Source of the DNA: Pleurocapsa sp. MO_226.B13 | Lineage (GTDB): Bacteria; Cyanobacteriota; Cyanobacteriia; Cyanobacteriales; Xenococcaceae | Assembly (NCBI GenBank): GCA_030064795.1 | Contig: JASJEI010000038.1 | Coordinates: 1 to 44,274, forward strand | Length of the DNA stretch: 44,274 nucleotides | Direction: 5' to 3' | Shown here: positions 17,796 to 25,062 of the stretch, one piece after another | Layout of the letters: each line of letters begins with the position of its first letter | How positions within the stretch are numbered: the stretch's first letter is position 1 | Notes under the pieces: generated by a model | Told to the model about the DNA's origin: nothing | Seen by the model: only the letters and a program-made list of their open reading frames with translations | The model's database searches: none | Translations under genes and position numbers: made by a program

Positions 17796-18752
17796 ATGAC
17801 AACTAATGAATTTGTCGCATCAGATAGACTTGATGTAATTGAAGCCAATAAAGAGATTGAAAAGCAACTGCACCAATCAGTCTCAAGTGACGGTGAATCG
17901 ATCGATTTTGAAGATACTCTAATTGCCAGTGATTTTGCAGGAAAAGCCTCCCAAGGCGAAATTGAAGCGGTAGTTAGTTTTAATCCGTCTCGTGCTATGG
18001 ATGAAGTTATGGAAGTTCAGACAGTAGCGATCGCACAAGACCTAGAATCGCTTCCAGATGCTGCTACATTAGCATACTCACAGCCAGCAACAGTCTGTGG
18101 TTCTGACGATCGCGTCCACGTTACACCTGCAAATGACACCCCTTGGCGATGGATTTGCAAATTAATTATTACCTTCCCTAATGGTTCAAGATTTGTTGGT
18201 ACAGGATGGTTCATCGGAGCGCGCACAGTGATGACAGCGGGACACTGTCTCCATAGCCGTGAGCTTGGTTGGGCGCGGTCAATTGAAGTGATTCCAGGGA
18301 TGGACGCAGCTCATCGTCCCTACGGCTCTCAGATTGGTACTTCCTTCCGCGCTACACTAGGCTGGACTAGAGATGCAAAGCCTGATTATGACTACGGAGC
18401 GATTATTCTCCCAAATGATACCCTTGGTAATCGAGTTGGCTGGTTTGGATTCACTGCTCCTACTGACAGCGAACTACAAGGTTTATTGCTGAATAACTCT
18501 GGCTATCCTGGTGACAAGCCATTTGGCACTCAGTGGTTTAATGCTGGCGGAGTTACCCAGGTCGAGGAGCGCAGGATTTACTATATGTTCGATACAATGG
18601 GCGGTCAAAGTGGCAGTCCTGTCTGGCGGAAGCGCAATGACGAACGCCATGTAGTGGGAATTCATGCTTACGGTGGTTGTCCTAATAGTGCCACCAAAAT
18701 TACAACAGAAGTGTTCAATAATATGTTGGAGTGGCGAAATAACCCTTCTTAG
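17796..18752 (+). CDS. V8-like (S1B) trypsin-fold serine protease
   Basis: This 318-residue protein has a C-terminal chymotrypsin-fold domain (about 110-318). The triad is visible as H150 in MTAGHC, D199 in DYDYGAI and S272 in GGQSGSP. The GIHAYGG segment resembles the GIHW segment of glutamyl endopeptidases, suggesting cleavage after Glu. The first 110 residues are acidic, unlike the domain, and probably act as a propeptide; no signal peptide is seen. The start is an ATG preceded by GAGGA (17781-17785). Fourth gene of the exoenzyme cluster, 91 bases after the I9-like gene. Confidence 0.88.
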   Translation: MTTNEFVASDRLDVIEANKEIEKQLHQSVSSDGESIDFEDTLIASDFAGKASQGEIEAVVSFNPSRAMDEVMEVQTVAIAQDLESLPDAATLAYSQPATVCGSDDRVHVTPANDTPWRWICKLIITFPNGSRFVGTGWFIGARTVMTAGHCLHSRELGWARSIEVIPGMDAAHRPYGSQIGTSFRATLGWTRDAKPDYDYGAIILPNDTLGNRVGWFGFTAPTDSELQGLLLNNSGYPGDKPFGTQWFNAGGVTQVEERRIYYMFDTMGGQSGSPVWRKRNDERHVVGIHAYGGCPNSATKITTEVFNNMLEWRNNPS

Positions 18753-18877
18753 TACACTCCTACACGAACTGAATTCTGACACTAACTAATTAGATAGGTT
18801 TTCTATTGGATGCAAGAGATCGGAGGAAGACAACACACTCTGTGTCCCTGCTTCCTACAAATAACCTAAATTCTACT

Positions 18878-19192
18878 ATGGCTATGACAAATTACGATCC
18901 AAATCAATCAGTTTCCTCAGCGAATAATACTCGTAAAAAAGATGCTAGTGAAGCAATCAGTATTGAAGGCAAGATTAGTCAGGTAATGGAAAGTTTTCCT
19001 TTGCAATTAATGGTGGAAACTGATAGGGGTCGTTATTATGTTGCTCTGATTTCAGAAACCAAGATTACTCAGCAAGAAAAAACAGTAGATGCTAGTAACT
19101 TGAATCCCGATCTAAAGGTAAAGATTCATGGTCTGTCTTCGGCGGTAAATCAATTAGCTATGACCGCTCAAGTAATTGAAATCAAAATTTAG
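18878..19192 (+). CDS. Small OB-fold-like (DUF5666-like) protein
   Basis: The 104-residue protein has a disordered, polar N-terminus followed by a beta-rich segment (EAISIEGKISQVM, LQLMVETDRGRYYVALI, LKVKIHGL, TAQVIEIKI) typical of DUF5666/OB-fold proteins. The start could be either ATG at 18878 or 18884; the open frame continues upstream to a TTG at 18806 without support. The motif SEAISIE recalls GEAVSIEL in the CAP protein of the same cluster. It may bind another cluster product; function unknown. Confidence 0.55.
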   Translation: MAMTNYDPNQSVSSANNTRKKDASEAISIEGKISQVMESFPLQLMVETDRGRYYVALISETKITQQEKTVDASNLNPDLKVKIHGLSSAVNQLAMTAQVIEIKI

Positions 19193-19220
19193 CTAACAAG
19201 CCTGTCCAAGCAGTAATTTC

Positions 19221-19413
19221 GTAATTTCATTTTTTGGAGGTTATTTATGACTTGTCAATGCGGAAGATCTTATATTGTTCGGCAAGGAGATATACTCTTT
19301 GACATTGCCCAGCGAGAGTTAGGTGATGGTAATCGTTGGCCCGAAATCATGAATCCTGATTGCAGTAAACCTGTTAACGAGACGATTTTTCCAGGTCAAG
19401 AATTGTGCATTCC
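19221..19413 (+). repeat. LysM segment, first copy of a 193-bp direct repeat
   Basis: This DNA covers the ribosome binding site (TTTTTTGGAGGTTATTTATG) and the whole LysM-coding part of the gene at 19247. It matches 19774-19966 with only about four substitutions, all synonymous within the coding part. The copying event included the translation start signals and is recent or kept similar by gene conversion. Confidence 0.9.
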
Positions 19414-19777
19414 GAATGGTAATGGTAATGGTAATGCAATAGAGTTAGAAGCTACATTTTACGCCCATGAGAATGTAGGATGTGCTTTCCCAGCCTCAGG
19501 TGTATTTGGCATAACATTACGTGCAGCACTTGAAGGTCGATTTGAGCCACGATGCCCAAATACCGGTGAAAATGTTCCGCGCGTACAATGTGCAGTAGCT
19601 CGCTCTCAAATCCCCCTGCGTACAAAGTTTACTTTGGTTCTTTGGGATGGCAGGCAAGTTCCCGCAGAAGCCTTAGATGTAGGTACGGCAATTGTAACGG
19701 GTAAAATTGATATTCTTGTCGATACTATTGCAGAAGCACTCGAACTAGGTAGAAAGCCTGTCAAGGTAATTTTGTAA
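19247..19777 (+). CDS. LysM protein with 3D-like domain
   Basis: The 176 residues start with a LysM carbohydrate-binding module (about 8-56, [20 protein letters not shown] to FPGQELCIP). A GNGNGN linker follows, then a domain whose end [20 protein letters not shown] matches the 3D (three-Asp) double-psi barrel fold found in cell-wall lytic and stationary-phase-survival proteins. Six Cys residues could form disulfides outside the cell. There is no signal peptide; the protein begins MTCQCG. A strong GGAGG lies 8 bases before the ATG. Likely a peptidoglycan- or chitin-binding wall protein; whether it is enzymatic is unclear. Confidence 0.75.
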   Translation: MTCQCGRSYIVRQGDILFDIAQRELGDGNRWPEIMNPDCSKPVNETIFPGQELCIPNGNGNGNAIELEATFYAHENVGCAFPASGVFGITLRAALEGRFEPRCPNTGENVPRVQCAVARSQIPLRTKFTLVLWDGRQVPAEALDVGTAIVTGKIDILVDTIAEALELGRKPVKVIL

Positions 19778-19966
19778 TTTAATTTTTTGGAGGTTATTTA
19801 TGACTTGTCAATGCGGAAGATCTTATATTGTTCGGCAAGGAGATATACTCTTTGACATTGCTCAACGAGAGTTAGGTGATGGTAATCGTTGGCCCGAAAT
19901 CATGAATCCTGATTGCAGTAAACCTGTTAACGAGACGATTTTTCCAGGTCAAGAGTTGTGCATTCC
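19774..19966 (+). repeat. LysM segment, second copy of the 193-bp direct repeat
   Basis: This is the partner of 19221-19413 at an offset of 553 bases and carries the same ribosome binding site and LysM module, here fused to a GH19 domain. Similarity stops exactly at the end of the LysM module. Confidence 0.9.
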
Positions 19967-20690
19967 TACTGAACCTCCAGGGAACGGCGGTTTTGCAGAT
20001 ATCGTGTCGCGTCAAACCTACGCAACTATGTTTCCCAATCGTAACGGTTTGTACTCCTATAACAGTTTGGTGACAGCAACGCAAAGATATCCAAACTTCT
20101 GTAATGAAGGCTCTGATACACAACGCAAACGCGAAGCAGCAGCGTTCTTAGCTAATATTGCCCACGAAACTGCCGAGGGAAATAGCGGTCTTGTATACAT
20201 CGAAGAATTGCGCTGCATTCCTAACGGCTGTGGAGACGAATACTGCGATCGCAATAACACTACGTATCCCTGTAGACCTGGTCGTAGCTATCACGGTCGT
20301 GGTCCGATGCAACTATCGTGGAACTACAACTACGGTGCAGCAGGTCGAGCTTTAGGCTATGATTTGCTCGATAACCCTGACTTAGTCAAGTCGGATGGCA
20401 CGATCTCATTTTCTACAGCTTTATGGTTCTGGATGACTCCTCAACCACCAAAGCCTTCTTGTCACGATGTTATGAGTGGTCGTTGGACTCCCTCTCCCGA
20501 TGATGTCAATGCTGGTCGCAAACCTGGTTTTGGTATGACTATCAATATTATCAACGGTGGTTTGGAATGTGGCAGACCTACAGATGACAGAGTTGAGAGA
20601 AGGGTACGGTTTTACAGGCAGTTTTGCCAAATGCTAGGGGTAAGTGCAGACAGTAATGTCTACTGCGATCTCATGCGACCTTATCCTTGA
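19800..20690 (+). CDS. LysM-GH19 chitinase/endolysin-like glycosidase
   Basis: The 296-residue protein combines the same LysM module (8-56) with a family 19 glycoside hydrolase domain (about 63-296). Diagnostic segments are [12 protein letters not shown] with the likely catalytic Glu at 123, YIEEL near 133-137 for the second acid, [19 protein letters not shown], and [11 protein letters not shown], which fits the GH19 signature. GH19 enzymes cut chitin or, in phage and bacterial lysins, peptidoglycan, so either substrate is possible. There is no signal peptide. It is 22 bases downstream of the first LysM gene, so the two are co-translated. Confidence 0.9.
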   Translation: MTCQCGRSYIVRQGDILFDIAQRELGDGNRWPEIMNPDCSKPVNETIFPGQELCIPTEPPGNGGFADIVSRQTYATMFPNRNGLYSYNSLVTATQRYPNFCNEGSDTQRKREAAAFLANIAHETAEGNSGLVYIEELRCIPNGCGDEYCDRNNTTYPCRPGRSYHGRGPMQLSWNYNYGAAGRALGYDLLDNPDLVKSDGTISFSTALWFWMTPQPPKPSCHDVMSGRWTPSPDDVNAGRKPGFGMTINIINGGLECGRPTDDRVERRVRFYRQFCQMLGVSADSNVYCDLMRPYP

Positions 20691-20726
20691 TTCACAAAGT
20701 TAAACAGATAATTTTTGAGAGAAATC

Positions 20727-20903
20727 ATGAAACGACGACTTTTATTATCTAAGGCTCCTATGGCAGCCATCGCTCTTTCAGCCATTAGTTACAAGTCGAT
20801 AAACGACATACAAAAGTTCGCTTTTGAAAGAAAGACTCATGCTGAAGGCTGTAATTGCCAAATATGTTTGCAGACATCAAATTCTTTGGAAAAGCAAGAA
20901 TGA
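20727..20903 (+). CDS. Short Cys-rich peptide with hydrophobic leader
   Basis: This 58-residue product starts MKRRLLLSKAPMAAIALSAI, a basic n-region plus hydrophobic stretch resembling a signal peptide. It continues to a polar tail with CNCQICLQ. The ATG at 20727 has GAGAGA just upstream; the frame can be extended only to a TTG at 20715. It lies 36 bases after the GH19 gene on the same strand. No family recognised. It may be a secreted accessory peptide of the cluster. Confidence 0.5.
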   Translation: MKRRLLLSKAPMAAIALSAISYKSINDIQKFAFERKTHAEGCNCQICLQTSNSLEKQE

Positions 20904-21020
20904 CACCAAATACAGATCGCAATCTTCAATTTCTTCAACACATTTTTCTGACACCAGTATATTTGACTCTTCTGAGAGAGAGAAATTTTGCATACAACTA
21001 TTACTCAAAGAGGAAACATA

Positions 21021-22465
21021 ATGCTAATAAGACCTAGCCGTGCAGCAATAGTCAAAAATCTAGTTCTGTTGCTCACTACAATTCTATTGCTTCTATCGCT
21101 GCTATTAGTTAATCCAGCACACGCTCAAGAATTAGGAAACCAAGAAAATTCAGTCCCTAATTTGTTTACTTATCCTGTACAGACAAGTGTGGAGTTATCC
21201 GATCGAGAAGTTTCGAGATTAGATACCTATCAATCTGAGCCAACTACAGTTTCGATTTCGATAGTAAAGCTCGAAACGGATGTCTTAAAAGAAGCCGATC
21301 GCATTAATCTTAATCTCCCTAATTCTCCATCTATCAATACTGGAGCTACCTCTGAACAAGAAGTCATTTTAAACAACGTCCGAATTGAACAAAGATCTGC
21401 TGAGGATTACAGTTGGTTTGCTCAAAACGATAGTCTTGAAAATGAAGCTGCGATCGTAGTTCAAGACAATACCATAGCTGGTACTATTCAGGCTGGCGAG
21501 CGCAAATATCGTTTACGTTCTGTCAATGACTCTTATCAAGCTTTGATACTTCTGGATGAAAGTGCTTTTCCTCCCGATCACCCACCAGGAGCATACGAAG
21601 AGTTAGAGGCCTCTTTTGAAGAAGAAAAATCCCCAAATAATATCGAAGACAACGAACTGTTGGATGATGGTTCTATTATAAACGTATTGGTAGCATATAC
21701 TCAAGCTGCACGCTAAAGGGAAGGTGGTGTCGCTGCTATAAACGCTCTGGTTCAGCTTGCCGTCGACGAAACTAATCAGAGTTACTCTATTAGTCGTATA
21801 GCCCCTAGATTACGTTTGGTTCATCGCTATGAAACTAACTATAATGAATCTGGCAATATGAGGACAGACAGAGACCGATTTCGGATACAGAAAGACAGAT
21901 TCATGGATGAAGTTCATGGTTTACGCGATCGATATGCTGCCGATGTCGCCATCTTGATTACTGATAGCGGAGGTGGCTGTGGAATTGCATCTGCCATTTT
22001 AGCTAATGCTGCCACGGGCTTTGGAGTTGCCAAGCGGGATTGCGCTACTGGGAATTATACTTTTGGTCATGAAATCGGTCATTTGCAAGGTGCCCGTCAC
22101 AACCCAGAAGCCGATCCCTCCACTAATCCATTTCCTTACGGACACGGCTATTACTACCAGCCTGGTAGGTGGAGAACGATCATGTCCTATAACTGTCCAA
22201 ATGGTTGTACGCGAGGTCAATTTTGGTCTACCCCGGATCTGGTTATTAATGGAGTAAGCTTAGACGCATTTAAATTGGATCGAGTACTACGAATTTTCAA
22301 TTGTTTCAGCCGATTTTATCGACAGGTTAAGTGCGAAATAGCTTACCTATAGGAACTGCTGCTACTCACCATAATGTGAGAGTACTTAATGAAACAGCAT
22401 CGCGAATTGCCAATTTCCGTACTACACGAACAAGCGCAGAACGTAACCGTTCACTCCCTCATTAA
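21021..22465 (+). pseudogene. Secreted zinc metalloprotease, broken by stop codon and MITE
   Basis: The gene starts at the ATG at 21021 behind AGAGGA and encodes a clear signal peptide (LLLTTILLLLSLLLVNPAHAQ region, about 12-38). A long prodomain follows, then a metzincin-type catalytic domain with HEIGHLQGARH and a Met-turn IMSYNC. Two lesions break it. An in-frame TAA at 21714-21716 sits in VLVAYTQAAR-REGGVAAIN. An 87-bp insertion at 22257-22343 shifts the frame after STPDLVINGV. The natural C-terminus (PIGTAATHHNVRVLNETASR) resumes beyond it and ends at 22463-22465. Last member of the exoenzyme cluster and the only long one with a Sec signal. Confidence 0.85.
22257..22343. mobile_element. 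87-bp MITE with TA target duplication (IS630-type)
   Basis: The ends, including one flanking TA each, read GTAAGCTTAGACGCATTTAA and, reverse-complemented from the other side, GTAAGCTATTTCGCACTTAA. These are imperfect terminal inverted repeats of about 24 bases. TA dinucleotides at 22255-22256 and 22344-22345 are the expected duplication for IS630/Tc1-mariner transposition. Removing the element plus one TA restores the reading frame of the metalloprotease exactly (GGV to PIGT). It has no coding capacity. Confidence 0.85.
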
Positions 22466-22598
22466 AAGCATTGGCGAAAATCAATCGCGAACAAGCTCGA
22501 CAAGAGTTCTTTTTTTGACCAGCTCGATTTTTTAGTAGAAGAATAGCTGTTATACTAAATCCGATTTACAAAGAACATTAACACTCGGAATATTTAAG

Positions 22599-22712
22599 CT
22601 AATGATAGTAAGTTAAATTACGAATTTCATCTTTCATTTCGCTTAATACACAACAACGTTCCGCTAAAATGTCCTCTATGTCATCAATAGTTGCAAAATA
22701 TAGAACACTATG
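22599..22712 (-). pseudogene. Transposase C-terminal fragment, probably IS630-type
   Basis: The minus strand encodes SVLYFATIDDIEDILAERCC followed by VLSEMKDEIRNLTYYH and a TAG at 22599-22601. The pattern matches the C-terminal tail of cyanobacterial IS630-like transposases as I recall it. Only about 38 codons remain. The gap 22466-22598 also holds a short decayed frame (KALAKINREQARQEFFF) that I cannot assign. Confidence 0.5.
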
Positions 22713-22819
22713 TTTTTAGTAGTTTTTTAGTTTTTGTAGTAATTTTCTATAAAACCCTCTCCTTGCAAGCTTTTACAATCCCTCTGTCTGTTTTTGTCCT
22801 ATACAGAGAGTCATCATAT

Positions 22820-24607
22820 ATGCAAACTACAGCATTCAATAATTATTTAGCATTTTTTCAGACTAAAAAGAGAAAACCAATACGCATTCTACTAATAGTC
22901 TCTGCCTACAACAGCATGACTCAGCGGTTCCATGTGGAACTTCTAGATATGGGACACGAAGTATCTATTGAACTCGCCCTTAGCGATCGGGTTATACATG
23001 AAGCCGTTGACCTGTTCCAACCCGAGCTTATTGTAGCACCCTTTCTCAAAAGAGCCATTCCAACCGATATTTGGCAAAAGTATCTTTGCATTATCATTCA
23101 TCCTGGTATTAAAGGAGATCGAGGTCCCTCTTCTATAGACTGGGCTATCCTTAATGACGAACCAGAGTGGGGTGTTACTGCTCTGCAAGCCGATTTAGAA
23201 ATGGATGCGGGGGACATCTGGGCTTCGGTTAACTTCCCCAGGTCGGGAGAGACGAAGAGCGATTTGTATCGCGTCAAGTGTACCCAAACGGCGATCGCCT
23301 GTATTAAACAGACCCTGACCAACTTGACCAATCCGAACTATAAGCCCGAACCACTAGACTATATGAAGCCAGGCATAAAAGGGATTTGGCGGGATTCTTT
23401 AAAGCAGAAGCAACGGGCAATCGACTGGTCTAGCGATCCGGTTGAAACCGTTGTCCGCAAAATTCGAAGTGCTGATAGCCAACCGGGGTTACTCGATAGC
23501 TTGTTTGGCGAACCCGTATATCTCTATGGTGTTCACGCCGATAACACGATGACAGGAATTCCTGGAGAAATTATTGCCCAGCGAAATGGAGCTATTTGTC
23601 GTGCTACCGTCGATGGAGCGGTATGGATCGCGGTTCTCAAGCGGAAAAAGCAAGGCAATCGAACCTTCTTTAAGCTACCAGCGACACTCGTGCTGGGCGA
23701 TCGCATCAAAGATCTCCCCGAAGTACCAGTTGCTCTTAAAATCAATCCCAGCGTGAAAACCTTCCGAGAGATCTGGTACGAAGAGAAGAATCAGGTAGGC
23801 TATCTCCATTTTGCTTTCTACAACGGTGCGATGAGTACCGAGCAGTGCCAGCGTCTACGTGAAGCCTATTTATTTGCCCGTTCTCAGCAGACAAAAGTGA
23901 TTGTCCTGATGGGAGGATCTGGTTTCTGGTCTAATGGAATTCACCTCAATGTAATAGAAGCAGCTGACGACCCCATCGCAGAATCCTGGCGCAATATCAA
24001 TGCCATGAATGACTTTGTGTACGAAGTGTTGGACACTGATACCCACATTACCATTGCAGCGATGCAGGGCAATGCGGCGGCTGGTGGGGTGATGATGGCG
24101 TTATCAGCTGACTGGGTTTATGCTAGAGATGGCATTGTCCTCAATCCGCATTACAAGCGCATGGGGCTTTATGGCTCGGAATATTGGACTTATTCTTTAC
24201 CCCGACGGGTGGGGCAAGCAAAGGCGGAAGAATTGACTAATGTGTGTATGCCCATGGGGACTAAGGTAGCAAAGAAAATTGGTTTAATTGATGACTACTT
24301 TGGTCAAACTCCGACTAATTTCTGCAATTGGGTTATGCAGAAAGCTGAAGACATAGCTCAAAATGAGGATTTTGAGAATATGCTATCGTTCAAAAATAAG
24401 CGTGGCTTCTTAAAACCCCTAGAGCAATATCGTCAAGAAGAGTTGGCACAAATGAAACGTAATTTTGTTAGCGATGAGTACCGCACTGCTCGCTACAACT
24501 TTGTACATAAAATTACTCCAGCTCAAACCCCAAAGCATCTGGCTATCCACCGCCACCAGGTTGGAGAGACAGTTCCTTGCCGAGTCTTGAGCTTTGAAAA
24601 CAATTAA
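22820..24607 (+). CDS. hypX: HypX, formyl-CoA-dependent CO-ligand synthase for [NiFe] hydrogenase
   Basis: HypX (HoxX) makes the active-site CO ligand of [NiFe] hydrogenases from 10-formyl-tetrahydrofolate through formyl-CoA, which matters under aerobic conditions. The 595 residues show both expected halves. The N-terminal formyltransferase-like domain has IIIHPGIKGDRGPSS (91-105) and DAGDIWAS. The C-terminal crotonase/enoyl-CoA hydratase-like domain has LMGGSGFWSNGIHLNVIE and GNAAAGGVMMALSADWVYA. I chose the ATG at 22820 with AGAGAG upstream rather than a TTG at 22691 that would add 43 hydrophobic residues. No hyp or hydrogenase structural gene lies in the window, so its hydrogenase must be elsewhere or lost. 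Confidence 0.92.
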   Translation: MQTTAFNNYLAFFQTKKRKPIRILLIVSAYNSMTQRFHVELLDMGHEVSIELALSDRVIHEAVDLFQPELIVAPFLKRAIPTDIWQKYLCIIIHPGIKGDRGPSSIDWAILNDEPEWGVTALQADLEMDAGDIWASVNFPRSGETKSDLYRVKCTQTAIACIKQTLTNLTNPNYKPEPLDYMKPGIKGIWRDSLKQKQRAIDWSSDPVETVVRKIRSADSQPGLLDSLFGEPVYLYGVHADNTMTGIPGEIIAQRNGAICRATVDGAVWIAVLKRKKQGNRTFFKLPATLVLGDRIKDLPEVPVALKINPSVKTFREIWYEEKNQVGYLHFAFYNGAMSTEQCQRLREAYLFARSQQTKVIVLMGGSGFWSNGIHLNVIEAADDPIAESWRNINAMNDFVYEVLDTDTHITIAAMQGNAAAGGVMMALSADWVYARDGIVLNPHYKRMGLYGSEYWTYSLPRRVGQAKAEELTNVCMPMGTKVAKKIGLIDDYFGQTPTNFCNWVMQKAEDIAQNEDFENMLSFKNKRGFLKPLEQYRQEELAQMKRNFVSDEYRTARYNFVHKITPAQTPKHLAIHRHQVGETVPCRVLSFENN

Positions 24608-24725
24608 CCGACTAGCAGCTATGATTTAATCTCACGGTGTCGGAACTTTTAGTCCAAAAAGTCACCGCATTCCACGGTCAAAAATGGTGGGCGAAAAGAT
24701 CGACAGAATTATCTAGGTCGTGACT

Positions 24726-24762
24726 GCGATCGCCAGTCTTAATAAACTAGCGATCGCTTTTT
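24726..24762 (+). terminator. Probable terminator after hypX
   Basis: Two GCGATCGC octamers (24726-24733 and 24750-24757) pair across a 16-base loop and are followed by TTTTT. HIP1 copies are common here, so the terminator role rests on the T-tract and position. Confidence 0.5.
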
Positions 24763-24870
24763 GTTAAAAGCTAAGAGCATAGGGCTGGTGCTAAAAAAAC
24801 AGTTAACTCGGAGACTGTAGCTTTAATATTTTCTAGGATCTTAGGCTGGTCAGGTACTAGAATTGCTTTT

Positions 24871-24891
24871 CTCCCGTTTTATAAACGGGAG
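24871..24891. repeat. Perfect hairpin CTCCCGTT...AACGGGAG
   Basis: An 8-bp stem with a 5-base loop is followed by TGGAGACTTCTACGAGATTC. This resembles the right-end hairpin/RNA region of IS200/IS605 elements in cyanobacteria, but no tnpA or tnpB remnant is present, so the link is tentative. The rest of 24763-25062 shows nothing I can support. Confidence 0.35.
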
Positions 24892-25062
24892 TGGAGACTT
24901 CTACGAGATTCCTGACTAGAGCTTGTCATTGAGGAAAAAAAAGCTGACCATGTCAAGTTACAGCCACCTCTAGTTCCCACTGGGAGCTAAAAATAGCATA
25001 GCGAGCGCTCGTTCGGGGGAAGTGAACGGTTACCCTACCAAACTGTCAATTGTTTATTTTTC

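Noticed and set aside
19247..20690. Prophage lysis module, because GH19 plus LysM occurs in endolysins
   Set aside because: No holin, tail, capsid, terminase or integrase gene is present; neighbours are proteases and a CAP protein.
21714..21716. Programmed readthrough or selenocysteine at the TAA in the metalloprotease
   Set aside because: TAA is not used for such recoding, no stem-loop follows, and the MITE lesion shows that the gene is decaying anyway.
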